Below, piece by piece: positions 1-22,836 of a stretch of DNA of 64,000 nucleotides. Below the pieces are notes generated by a model. That model searched no databases. It worked only from the letters and a program-made list of their open reading frames with translations, and was not told the DNA's origin. Positions within the stretch are counted from its first letter, which is position 1. Every line of letters begins with the position of its first letter. Made by a program: the position numbers and the translations under genes. This stretch comes from Telopea speciosissima (lineage: Eukaryota; Streptophyta; Magnoliopsida; Proteales; Proteaceae): positions 58,478,970 to 58,542,969 of the forward strand of contig NC_057925.1 in assembly GCF_018873765.1 (NCBI RefSeq). Reading direction: 5' to 3'.

Positions 1-14
1 TTTCGTACGAGAAT

Positions 15-175
15 GGGATCCCGCCTCTATAACATATACGTACAACGTATAAGGTAGTCCATCGACCATTGAACCGGTAGTCTGATCGGTTGAACGGGAT
101 CCTGCCCTCTATAACATATAGGTACATCGACCATTGGTTGAACCGATAGTCTGATCGGCTGATCCGCTGATGTAT
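15..175. repeat. imperfect tandem duplication upstream of the thiouridylase gene
   Basis: Two diverged units of about 70-90 bp follow each other. Each carries GGGATC, then CTCTATAACATATA, then TCGACCATTG, and ends in a TAGTCTGATCGG block. It lies about 160 bp upstream of the first coding ATG, so it may overlap the promoter. No known element was recognised. Confidence 0.7.
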
Positions 176-321
176 GAATCAGGGCTAACCGGCTAAGTGG
201 TTTGATTTGGTCGGTTACGTCGACCCGAATTGTGCCGGATTCCGGACCAAACAAAGCAGACCTTCCTTATCACCGAATCTCAATTCCCAACGACACAAAA
301 TCGCGCTCACTGTGAGTGACG

Positions 322-331
322 ATGGAATGAA

Positions 332-335
<4 letters not shown>
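322..335 (+). promoter_or_regulatory. two minimal upstream ORFs before the thiouridylase start
   Basis: An ATG at 322 is followed by one codon and TGA (322-330). A second ATG at 327 also gives a two-codon ORF ending at 335, overlapping the in-frame ATG at 332. Later in-frame ATGs lie at 341 and 353. The arrangement could favour leaky scanning to the 353 ATG, which is followed by G and begins a typical transit-peptide sequence (MASISLL). The transcription start is unknown, so translation of these mini-ORFs is inference. Confidence 0.4.
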
Positions 336-12275
<11,940 letters not shown>

Positions 12276-12733
12276 TCGTAACATTTGAATGATACTAGCA
12301 AGCCATTGTTCTTTTCCATCAAACATTTTGTATTTACGTGCAGTAAGAAAGTCTCACTGATGTCTGCTCTGCTTGGGCCACAGTGGTGGGCAGAGAACAA
12401 GAAACAGTTGGTCTACTTGGTCGTAGGGAACAAGGATGGCAACACTGCAACAGGGTCTACTCTTTTAGAAGTTGCCAAGCATATCCCCTTTTATAGCCAA
12501 CAGAAGCCGTTTTACACCTGGGTCCTCCTGTGAGATATCTACCCTACCTTTGGTGTAGGGGCTTTAAATGTAGCCATGAAACCTTGGTCTGCCCAATCAG
12601 TCATCAGCACAAAAAGATTCTAATCCTTAGGGGGGACAGCCACACCATCTTGCTCTACACATATCTCTACAGAAGTGTGGGGGTGGAGGATGGGTAATTA
12701 TTTACAGAAGATAATGTAAGAGTAATACAGAGA
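12276..12733 (+). other. probable 3' untranslated region of the thiouridylase gene
   Basis: Sequence after the stop codon has no gene-like content and becomes AT-rich with 'gataatgtaagagtaat' near 12708. The transcript end is not determined. A short open frame at 12285-12533 has no recognisable domain and is taken as UTR. Confidence 0.35.
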
Positions 12734-12760
12734 ACTTTTTTATTTTTGTTGGAGAAGTGT

Positions 12761-12915
12761 AGTAGGGATTCAAAAATCGGATTTAAGTTGATTCGATTTG
12801 AATGATCCATATACAGATTCTAAGGTTAGGACAGAATATTTCCGATTCAGTCCGATTTCGATTTGATCAGAGTTGAGTGGACCAGATCTGAATACCGATT
12901 CTGAGTTTTGAATCC
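12761..12915. mobile_element. short MITE rich in CCGAT/ATCGG motifs
   Basis: The ends are inverted: GGATTCAAAAATCGG at the left, and CCGATTCTGAGTTTTGAATCC at the right. The interior is packed with GATTC and CCGATT words. It belongs to a family seen repeatedly in this window (16.6, 19.1, 23.5 and 36.0-36.4 kb). No reading frame. Confidence 0.6.
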
Positions 12916-13620
12916 TTGTGTAAAACAGACCTAAGCCCATGGCTGGAGAGCTTGTTCAATTTCTTTTGATTGAGATTAGAATATGTTGTTTAACAAAAAA
13001 AAAAAAGGAAAAAAGAGAGAGATTAGAATATGTTGTTCTTTAATTTTATACTTGTGAAAACTAAAAAGGTTCTATCTCATATTAAATTTAAAGGTAAGCG
13101 ATACAATGTTTTGGCTTATCATATGGAAGTTTAGGAGAAACATTTTCTAATTAGAATCATAAGTGGATGCGAGAAGAGGATGAGAAAACTTTTAATATAG
13201 ATTATTTAAAACCATTATTAACAAAATGCTAATCATGTTCAATAAAACAAACAGCCATTAACCAATCATTAATAAAAATGCTAATATTATAAAATAAAAA
13301 AGTCAATAATAGATTCTTTAACTCATTGGGATTTTATGACAATATAAACCTTTTTTTGACTTTTGTTAACTGCAAGAAAGTCAATTTAATAACTATAGAA
13401 TTGAATAGGGGAAAAAATTCCTCAGCTGGAAGATTTGATAATGCTATGGCTCACGAGGTATCTCTTTGAAGCCCAATTATGAGAATTGGAGAATTGGGAT
13501 TGGACCGGTTAGTGCTGATTTTGATTTGAATCGACCGGAATTGGACAGAATCTAATCCGATTTGTCGAGAAATGAGAATCAACCAAATCAATCACGATCG
13601 GCAGTGTTTTATATGAATTC

Positions 13621-13716
13621 TTTGAATGCATTCTAAGTCAATTTTGCATTCTCATATGATAAAAACAATTATTTTTATCATCCAAGAATGCAAAATCAAC
13701 TTAGAATGCATTCTAA
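13621..13716. repeat. long hairpin (MITE-like)
   Basis: Left arm 13621-13663 and right arm 13670-13716 are near-perfect reverse complements, both containing GAATGCATTCTAAG and TTTTGCATTCT. They are separated by a small AT loop. GAATGCATTC is itself palindromic. A transcript would fold into a stem of about 43 bp, compatible with a MITE and possible small-RNA precursor. Confidence 0.8.
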
Positions 13717-14283
13717 AAATGCATACCAAAGACAACCAAAATGGGCAACTAATGCTTCAAACCGGCAATTCTCTTGGCAAAGAGGGAGGTATTAGGTTAG
13801 AACATGTTCCTGATCGGTGTAGGCCTCAAAGTTTCTCACTTTGCCCCAGAGACTTCCTTGCTTAATGTGGGTCTTCAAACGTTTTCTTTGTTGGGTCTTG
13901 GGTTTTCATCCTTTAAAAATAGTCATTAAGGAAAGGTGCTTAAGTCTTCATATTGAGTTATTCACATGACTTGGGACCATTTGCATTTGCGTAGAATCCC
14001 CAATAATCTCATCCTTCATGCGAGAGCACACATGGAAACTGAGATCTTCCTCAAAGAGCATCTACATCCTTGGAGGCACACAAGAGTTGCCATGCCCAAG
14101 ACTCTGATATCATTTGTTGAGATTTGGATAGAAACTCACCTTGAAAAACTAACCTTTAAAGATAAAAGGTGTCCAAGTCCTTATAATCCTTCACATTGGG
14201 GTATTCACGTCATTTACTTTCTTGTGGAACCCCAACATTCTTTTCAACGCCCAACAACCTTAATGGCAAGAAAAGACTCCTTA

Positions 14284-15235
14284 GGGCTCTGTTTGGTTGC
14301 AAGTAAAGAGGAATGAATGAGAATAAAATCACTTCTGAAAAGAAAAATGAAGATCTTGTAATCATATTGTGTAATCTACCTAATAATAATCTAAGTTTCT
14401 AACCATATTTAGTAAAGGGAAAAGCTTTCAATTTCTGCTCGTGAAAAGAAAACCACCTAGGATGCAATAATGACCTCCGCCCCCTATTTACAAATTCCCA
14501 AAGTGCCCTTAGCATTGTTTCGAGAGTCTCATCCAACCCCCACAACCCCTTAGTGAAGAGATTCCTCTTCACCCTAGTTGAAGGAATACTGCCTCCTCTA
14601 GTAAATACATTCCTCAATGTTAGAATTATTTTGCTTTTTAAACCAGAGGAATTTGATTACAAAGTCAAATGAAATTTAATTATGAAAATTGGTATGTGTT
14701 AAACAAATTGATTCCCATGGATATGGTTCAGGTGTAGGATCTGAAATAGACTTTGATTATAAGCACCACGATAACAGCTTCTAAGCCTACAATCTTGTTA
14801 GGTTTCACACGGAGAAGTCCCCACAACATAATACCTTGGGAGAAGATGGAATCCCAATAGGACACACTAATAACTTGGAAAGCAAGAATGAGGGTAAGAG
14901 AGAATTTTCAACTTGATTTCTTAGGTTTTGGAGGGGTTGAAGATGTGTTTATATGATCAGCCTCCCTCCCCCTTTTAGAATCCCATTAGAAATAGGAAAA
15001 CAAGGGGGAAAAGGCCTCTTTGGCTTACCTCTCTTGCTCGTGGGTCACAGCCCTGTGCGGCTGCACCTCACTGGTGCGCGCCAATCCGATCCGGGTCAAA
15101 CTAGGGTTTGGTTTACAATATGTTTTGGAGTTCATTACACCATCATGTAATTGTCAGGTAATGATTACGAAAAATTCTACTTTAGTATTGAATTGATTTC
15201 ACTTCCCTTTATTTCCCTTACAACCAAATGAAGTC
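14284..15235. mobile_element. Tourist-like inverted-repeat element
   Basis: The left end GGGCTCTGTTTGGTTGCAAG follows TTA. The right end, read inverted, is GACTTCATTTGGTTGTAAGG and precedes TAG, a one-base departure from TAA. Subterminal sequence also matches when inverted (GGAATGA...AAAATC against GGGAAGTGAAATC). At 952 bp it is long for a MITE. No transposase-like frame. Confidence 0.55.
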
Positions 15236-15638
15236 TAGGAGGTTTCGTTGGGATGGAACCGCCGAGAAGAGTAAATTGGAGAGACATGAGTTTTATCTTC
15301 TACAACCCTACTCAATTCATTGCTTGGCCCTACAATGCTAGCAATTTTGGGGTGCGCTAAATTAACGATTGAGTACCCTAAAATAACAATATTAGGATGG
15401 ACTGATTTTTCCCAAACCTACGATCAAGGAGAATCCCTTGGCTAAGGGGTTCGGATAATCTCTAGAGGGTGATATTATCAACCATTCATAAATAAGAGGC
15501 ACACATGTACAGCCATTGATGGCAATACTTTTCCTTCAAAACTTTCCCCTATTTGAGATAATGGAAGAACTCACTATAATTGTAGGGAAGTAGTTTTTTG
15601 TCTGCTTCTATCTCTCCTCCTCAAAACAAGGGGCAGAG

Positions 15639-16242
15639 TAATGGTGTTAAACGGTCTGGTTTCAGTTTTGTTTTGACTGCTTGAGGGTAGAAATCGTAAC
15701 CAGACCGTTAAACTAAACGAACGGTCTCATAATCAAAACCTGGACCGTTTAGTAAATGATTTCGGTTAAACAGTTTTTAAATGGTTTCGATTAAATGGTT
15801 CTATACGGTTTTACATGGTTTCGGTTAGACGGTGTTATACACATTTACTACTCTATTTACTAATACTAGTTATTAGTTAATAGTTATTACTTATTACTTA
15901 CTAAGTTATTAGTTTTTACTTTTGAGAAAGGAAATCATTTATGAAGAAACGTGACTATTTAGTAGTTGTTACTTGTTAGGTTTTGATTTTTTGTCTATCA
16001 AAAAAAAAATTTGTTAGGCTTTTAAACAATTAGACGGTTTGGTTATAATCGATTTTAATAGAATTATACGGTTTGAAACTGTTGGATTAATCGATCTAAA
16101 TCGAACAAAACCGATTAAATTAACGATGTCATTTCTAAAACAATAATTAATCGGACCATTTAGCTAAACGGTCAATCGATTTTGGTTTAAACGGTTTGGT
16201 TTGAATTTGATAAATGATTTTGATTTGATTTTAACACCCTTA
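15639..16242. mobile_element. hAT-like non-autonomous element
   Basis: The left end TAATGGTGTTAAACGG and inverted right end TAAGGGTGTTAAAATC form terminal inverted repeats. GGCAGAG lies just outside the left end and GGCAGAT just outside the right, an imperfect direct duplication. The interior has many ACGGTTT/CGATTTT words in both orientations, typical of hAT MITEs with subterminal repeats. No transposase frame. Confidence 0.6.
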
Positions 16243-16590
16243 GGCAGATGTGTCTTCTCATATGGGGAGGAGAGAGATAGACTCATGGGAAAGGTGACGT
16301 AGGCCATACACCCGGCAACTATCACTTCTAGAACTTCTTTAACTTCTCCCCTTACAAAATGGTACTCCAAGGAGGCCGTCCTGAAATAACAATATAATTT
16401 TATCACTTCTAGAACTTCTTTGACTTCTACAATTACATAAGGAAGTGCAAGGAGGCCGTACTTCTTCCCTCGTTTGTCCAAACTCAGAATTAGAATAATT
16501 CTATGCTAAGTACAATTAGAAGAAATATAAAGAAAGTTGTTGGAAAATTATCACGCATGGACCAACAATGTAACCTTAAATGCTTGGTTA

Positions 16591-16910
16591 CATGGTTGCC
16601 AAACTCGAATCGATCAGAGAGGATTTTGATTCAAATTGGCGTGAATCGATTTAGGAATTGAAAATCTAATCTATTTTATGGTGGAAATTGAATTGGTTTA
16701 GGAATCAAGAATCGACCCATGAATCGATCCAATTCAAGATGTATTAGAAAAAAAATGACTAAGAATCGTCGTTTTGGATCCAATTCGACCGATCTGATTC
16801 CAATTCAAGAAGCAACGATTAGGAGCTGGGGAAAATTGGGATCGGTATTAGTCAATTACGATCCGAATCGGTTGATTCACCGATTCGATTTCCAAGTTTT
16901 AAAACCATGG
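16591..16910. mobile_element. CCGAT-rich inverted-repeat element
   Basis: Begins CATGGTTGCCAAACTCGAATCG and ends CGATTTCCAAGTTTTAAAACCATGG, an inverted pair. The interior is dense in AATCGA, GAATTGG and CCGATT. Same structural class as 12761-12915. Confidence 0.5.
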
Positions 16911-17168
16911 TCGGCACCCTTAAACCTAGTAAATTTACTGATTCCTCCTCAACTGATTCATAAGGTATAAATTCGAACTTTGCTTTTACTAAGTCATGTG
17001 TATTCATTTGTCTATATAAGATCAGAAAAGTGAACAATATGAAAAAATAAATAAATAAAATTCTAACTAAATAAACAAATGAAAATCTGGATTTTTTTTT
17101 TATATACCTTAGTTCCTTTTTCTTTGTCGACTTTTTCTAATCAATCTATGCATATGAATGCAGTCTAA

Positions 17169-17832
17169 GGCTCCATTGGTCACAAGAAAAAAAATTGAAG
17201 GGGATTGAAATTTATTTTTTTTTTTAAATAAAATTTTTTAATCATTATTTTGTAACTAACTTAAAATCTTATTAGAAATTATAATCAAACTTATTCGCAT
17301 ATAGACTTCTTAGCTCTATCATGTTTTTCTATTCAAATCTATGTAATTTGATTAAAAAATGAATTAAAACTTAAGTGGATAGAGGTCCTGCATTTATCAA
17401 GAACCCGTTTACATACACCCTTAAAAACCACCACCACATGAAAATTTGTTTGAGACACAATTTAATAGATAAATTATCCAATCTTCATCTGGTTATGCTT
17501 AAGATTATAGATCAATCTAATATACTCATGTATTATTACAAAGGCTCATAAAAGTTTGAAATTAGTCATCGAAGAAAACAAGATATCTCATAGTCATACA
17601 GTTGAGATTAACCATTATATTTGACAAATGACCTACAAGGGAAGTCCAAAAATCTACATACAATGTAAGGAATCACCAATCTATGTGATTGAAAAGATAC
17701 AAATGTATTGACATCTTCCAAAAATTTAGTTATATATTTTGTAAGTTTTAAATAAGTCACACAATCTTTGGCGGTAATGATTCGAAAACTTTCATCTCAC
17801 CATTTCCCTTCACTTTACTTCCAACCGAAGAC
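17169..17832. mobile_element. Tourist-like (PIF/Harbinger) element
   Basis: TAA at 17166-17168 precedes GGCTCCATTGGTCACAAG. At the right, CTTTACTTCCAACCGAAGAC is followed by TAA at 17833-17835. The inverted right end (GTCTTCGGTTGGAAGTAAAG) aligns with the left end and with the two other Tourist-like elements here. AT-rich, no coding. Confidence 0.5.
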
Positions 17833-19092
17833 TAAGGGTTTTCAAATATTAAGAGGGAAAAAAAAATGGAAATAAAATAAGATATAATATACAATTCTAC
17901 TTGCCAAAAAAACATCTCACCAAGATCATATTATTGATAAAAAAAAACACCTTAGGTGATGCCCAAAAAAAAACTATGGTGTTCTTTTCTTAACAGAAAA
18001 TTTTTTAAAACAAATTATATTGAGGATATTGAATGAGTTTGGATATTTGGCCATGGGTATCTAAGGTAGATTGACGCGCGCAATTGTAATATAGTTAGAT
18101 ACAGGTTAGAAGTAAAACTGCAGCTCTCTCTATTTGGGAATACTACCACTTTAATTAAGTCTGGATGTTTTCATATATCATTGGGTTATCTCCACCTAAT
18201 AGCTTAAGTTTTTGGATTAGACCTCCAAAGTTGTAGGTTATCCCACTTCTTTAACATAGTATTAGAGCATCCCTTTATCAATCATAAATTATCTATCCAT
18301 GTGTATGCTCATTCCCGTTGCACGATAGTATATAAATGATTCCATAATGGCTAAGTTTGGGACTTAGATGTCTTCTTATACCCTTTTGTGGGACCTTTGA
18401 TGTCTTCATATAACCTTGGCTATCTCCACTTAATGATATACTTAGTACTAGATTTGGAGCCTAACTTGAATAATTGTTATAGTTAATATCTGACAACCCT
18501 CCTTTTTCACCACAAGCTAAAGAGTCTTGTTTGGTTCAGTTTAGGGTTTGTGAGAGCAGGGGAAGCCAAAAATAAAGTTTAAATTAACTCATAAACCACT
18601 TCAATGGAGTATATTGGCTCCTATTATTGTACCTTGTGTGACATGATTAGAGGGGTAGTTGACTTTTTAGTCCTCCAAACATTCTCTAAACTTAATTTAG
18701 TAGAGGTCTGTTCCCTTTAATTTGAGAAAACATAAAAGATTGAAGTAAACTAATTGGGTAGTGTTGCACCTGTTATGAATTTTTTTTTCCTCTTAAGAAT
18801 CATCAAAAAAAATTATTATAATTGACTTATAAGAGTTCAAGTTCAACACCTTTTTCTATTGATTAAGAATAATAGAATTGGATGATTGGAGGAGAGAGAG
18901 AGAGATTATAGATATGGTTAGACATGTTTGCCTATATGCACCCACCAATACAAAAACGACATGCCTTGTTGACTTGGTAGACGACGTGCAATAGAGAGAA
19001 ATAGAGGTCTCTCGTGAACCATGTTATGATTGGCAGGAAAACATGTGAATTTAAACTCGTGAAAATGATAAATGAAATGAGATGAGATGGTG

Positions 19093-19309
19093 GCCTTGTA
19101 AGGGGCCCAAGATCAAAAATTGAAATTGGATTGGTCGAATCAGTTGATTTAGATCGGAATCGATCGTGATTGATCTTAATTCCGATAGTTTCAGATTGGT
19201 CAATTCTATGGTTTTTAAGACTGAAGTGTTGGGTTTCAAATCTAAGGGACCGATTCTAAGATTTTTGGGACCGATTTGGACTTTGATTTCTAATTTAAAA
19301 TCCTTGCCT
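19093..19309. repeat. CCGAT-rich repeat
   Basis: Dense in GATTGGTCGAATC, GGAATCGATCGTGATTGATC and similar words, with a GCCTTG/CAAGG pair marking possible ends. It belongs to the recurrent family with inverted 'AAAATCC/GGATTTT'-like ends. Confidence 0.45.
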
Positions 19310-19410
19310 TTTTTTTTAAAGGAAAAAAATTACTAAACTACCCTTATATAGATTCTTTTATATCCTCCTCACATAACAAACTGTGGGATTCACCCTAACA
19401 TTTTTTCCTC

Positions 19411-19456
19411 TTATTCTAACAATGTGAGTCCCATTATTCTAACAATGTGAGTCCCA
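19411..19456. repeat. perfect 23-bp tandem duplication
   Basis: The unit ttattctaacaatgtgagtc plus cca occurs at 19411-19433 and again, without mismatch, at 19434-19456. Confidence 0.9.
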
Positions 19457-20738
19457 TATGAATGATACTATTTTCCAATCCCTTATTGGTTGTAGCGTTC
19501 AGATTCCTTCTTACACTACCCTCGAAGGAAACACACACTCTCTCTCTCTCTCATATGTAAAGAATCGAAGGAAGAGGAAGAGAGTCCACTCAATGAATTT
19601 TGATACTAATTGACTTTGATAATATCTTTATCTTATAAAAAGACAAGGAATCAGGATGGTTCACAGGTCCAGATGGTTGACTAGCCAGGCAGAGTTGACC
19701 TACTCTGATGTTGCCTCCCACATGTACCATAATCCCTTGTTTTTTTTGTCTGGTTCAGGCTCCACCATATCTTGGGAATCAATGATGTGGTCCAAAAACT
19801 CCGAAGATTTGGTTCTTTCTTCCCCACTCCCTCCTTAACTCTCGTGTCCACTGTGGGCCTTAAATTTTTATCATAATTTTTTTATCTTTTAATTATACCA
19901 AATACATAAATTAGGCTTATTTGAGTTACACATGAACCATACCATTTAAGTTGACTTTTGACACACAATGGATGTGTAGCTTCACACATGCATACATACA
20001 TATACCATCTACATCACCCAAGATTGAACCAGCCAATTTAGCTGTTTTCTGCCAGACCCCGGTTGACCCGTTAAGGGTTTAAAAATCAGGTCAATCAAAT
20101 CCGCCGAACCCGATCCAAATTGGCTAATCCATGATGGGTTTCTACGATTCAGACTGCTTCCGACCGATTCCATTTCTTTGAACCCTGATTGAGTGGTTAT
20201 TCCATATTCCATCAATTCAGGTTTGTCCAGGTTGACCCATTGGTTGGACCAGATTGGCCAAATGCACAAGGTGGTTAATCCATGAAGACCTGTAATGTTG
20301 GACATGATCAAGACAGCTTCATGACCCTGCACTTACATGAAAGCATGCATATATTAAAGCCAAAAACCAATTTAATACATAAAAAATTCTAATATAATAA
20401 AAGTTTGTTATAAACATGCTCTAGAGAGTTTACTTGGAATCATATTCAATGGTTAAATTATTGTAGACATGCTCTGAACTATCATGCGAAAGAATTAAAG
20501 AAAAGGACTTGGATATTCCGTTGAATTCTTAGATCAAACTTAAAATATAAATTAAAGTACTAACTGATCACCAACGGTCACATGGGCTTGAAAATTTTTC
20601 TCCAAACGTGACAACATTTAAGAGTGCACTCCTACAGTCTCAATCACTACAAATCCCGCACCCTCAGTCCCATCTCTTACCACTCTCAGTTTCTCTCCCA
20701 AGCAATCTCTGCAATCTAAGTTTCTCAGTCAATCCAAC

Positions 20739-21590
20739 ATGGATTCTTACAGGAAAGCTACATCAAAACCATGGAAGAAAGGTCCTACAAGAGGTAAGGG
20801 TGGCCCTCAGAATGCGACATGCGAGTATCGTGGAGTTAGACAAAGAACTTGGGGCAAATGGGTTGCAGAGATCAGAGAGCCCAAGAAGAGAACCAGACTC
20901 TGGTTGGGTTCTTTTGCCACCGCCGAAGAAGCTGCCATGGCCTATGATGAAGCTGCAAGGAGATTGTATGGGCCTGATGCTTACCTCAATCTACCACATC
21001 TTCAACCAAATTCCACTCCTCCAAGCAAATCCCAGAAGTTCAAATGGTTTCCTTCCAAGAACTTCGTTTCCATGTTTCCTTCATGCAGAATGCTAAATTT
21101 AAATGTCCAACCCAGTGTTCACCTCATTCACCAAATCCAGGAGTATTCGGCTGAAAGTCAATCTTCGCCAACATGCTCATCTTCATCATGCTCGTCTTCC
21201 TTTGATTTGAAATCTGCATTTCAGATCACAGAGGATAATATCCACATGGAAGATTCAGTAATCAACAAAGAAGAGATGATTTCATTTGAGAGCCTGCAAG
21301 AGGAACGTGAAGAAAAACCTCAGATAGATCTCAATGAATTTCTTCAGCAGTTGGGTGTACTGAAAGTAGACTCTGCATCAGATGACGGTGACACCCCCAG
21401 AAGCACTCCACCGGTGGAATCTCCCCCTCCAGACGATTATGGGCTAGCAGCTCTTAAAGATCAGACTTTCAACTGGGACAGTCTGGTAGATATGCCAGGA
21501 ATAGAGTATCATCAGGGAGTAGTGTCCAGTGGCCTTCAGTTCAATGATATGCATGAAGAGCTGACATTGCCGACTATTTGGGACTTTTGA
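20739..21590 (+). CDS. DREB2F: DREB2F-like AP2/ERF transcription factor
   Basis: Intronless, 283 residues. It is a nuclear DNA-binding protein of the DREB A-2 subgroup, a group that binds DRE/CRT elements and regulates abiotic-stress genes. A basic [12 protein letters not shown] block (residues 14-25), typical of DREB2 proteins and likely part of the nuclear signal, precedes one AP2 domain at about 30-87. The domain shows [33 protein letters not shown] and YLNLPH; the Val in WVAEI and the following Glu are DREB-type. After it come FKWFPSKNF and MFPSCRMLN, shared with Arabidopsis DREB2F. The C-terminal half is acidic, with [12 protein letters not shown] and a final LPTIWDF, a likely activation region. 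An AATAAA-like site lies near 21711. A longer frame from 20608 overlaps it but starts at GTG and has no domain. Confidence 0.93.
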   Translation: MDSYRKATSKPWKKGPTRGKGGPQNATCEYRGVRQRTWGKWVAEIREPKKRTRLWLGSFATAEEAAMAYDEAARRLYGPDAYLNLPHLQPNSTPPSKSQKFKWFPSKNFVSMFPSCRMLNLNVQPSVHLIHQIQEYSAESQSSPTCSSSSCSSSFDLKSAFQITEDNIHMEDSVINKEEMISFESLQEEREEKPQIDLNEFLQQLGVLKVDSASDDGDTPRSTPPVESPPPDDYGLAALKDQTFNWDSLVDMPGIEYHQGVVSSGLQFNDMHEELTLPTIWDF

Positions 21591-21719
21591 AAAGGTCAGC
21601 CAATTTTGGCGAGTAGGATTTTTATTCTGAGTAGAATCTAGATTTAGTGAGGTCTAGGTTACAGTAGAAATGAAAGGTATTTCAGCTAATTTGAGTACCT
21701 CTCAAATAGTAATAAAGTG

Positions 21720-22830
21720 AAAGTTACACACCTCTATGTTATAAGCCTGATTTTGCCTCGCAAGTTGTAGGATCTGTAGAAGAAACTATCTGCGTTCGAG
21801 GAAATCAAGAGCTTGTTTGTACTGGTCTCAGAGTTAATATATCTGTCGGCTTTTTAGCTTCCATGTTTCGATATGGCATCCTCCAAGTCTCAACTATTTT
21901 ATACAGATTTATTCATGTTAACAAGTAATCCGGTGTTCCTTTCACAAACAAGGTCTAATGCTACATGTTTTCTCCTTCCCTCCTCCATTTGTTTGCTTGT
22001 TTGAAGCATCTTGAACTGTCAAAACATTAAGCCACCTCTCAGATTGGAGGTATGCCTTGGTTAAGCAATCATAACCATCTGATCAAGAGTCCAAGACAGC
22101 AAATAAATGGAAACCACAATTCAAGTCAGCCTATTCCTAAGACATTAAATCAAGCAGCAACAGATGAAAGTAAATGAATCATATAATCACATAGCAGAAG
22201 TCCATTTTAACAAGGTCCTGCCTTTGGAATTAGTGAAGGACCCTGACAAAGGACACACAACTGGGGACCCAGTAAACCTTATATTTTCTCTTCTAAGCAT
22301 AAATATATTCAAGTCCTTAATTATTCTAGCAGAGTTAAACTCACCAGCTAAACATGGTTAAACATAATTGATGACTTACATTACAAGAGCGGGAGAGGGG
22401 GGAAACAACAATCTCCACCAATCCAATCAATCAGTTGATGGAAAAAAACTTTCCCTCACCCCATTTAGAACATGGGTCAGACTGGTTGGTCATGGTGTGA
22501 ACCAGTCTCATTCAACCACATACCTCAATCCAACCATGCTCATTTAAATACTCAATTGCTTTCTTTCTAGTGTCACAGACCAGAAATATTGTCTTGTTGC
22601 ATATCAGAGGCTAACAATCATGTTCATTTGCATAGGAACATTCAGAAACCCCACCTAAATTTTCAATTGGAAATTAAAGAAGAAACATAATCATATACTG
22701 TTACTTTCAGAGCAAATTAGATTACGATAAGATAAGTGCAAATGGTGATAAATACAATGGATATTAGAGAAACCATTCTTTGAGTTCCATCAGGCCAGAG
22801 ATATGAAAATGACCTGTTCCTGACCTCAAT
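21720..22830. other. intergenic stretch between convergent genes
   Basis: Between the 3' end of the DREB2F-like gene (plus) and the 3' end of the unrecognised minus-strand gene. AT-rich, with no exon, tRNA or clear repeat seen. It probably contains both 3' untranslated regions. Confidence 0.4.
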
Positions 22831-22836
22831 AAGCAT

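Larger units (their letters stand above)
12920..20600. other. gene-free interval between thiouridylase and DREB2F-like genes
   Basis: About 7.7 kb with no exon I could support on either strand. It holds a perfect-arm hairpin (13621-13716), two Tourist-like elements, a hAT-like element, CCGAT-rich repeats and homopolymer tracts, each listed separately. Short open frames here are in repeats or AT-rich DNA. Confidence 0.6.

Noticed and set aside
20608-21096. 162-residue open frame overlapping the DREB2F-like gene
   Set aside because: It begins at GTG, is out of frame with the AP2 domain, has no motif, and is explained as a shadow of the real coding frame.
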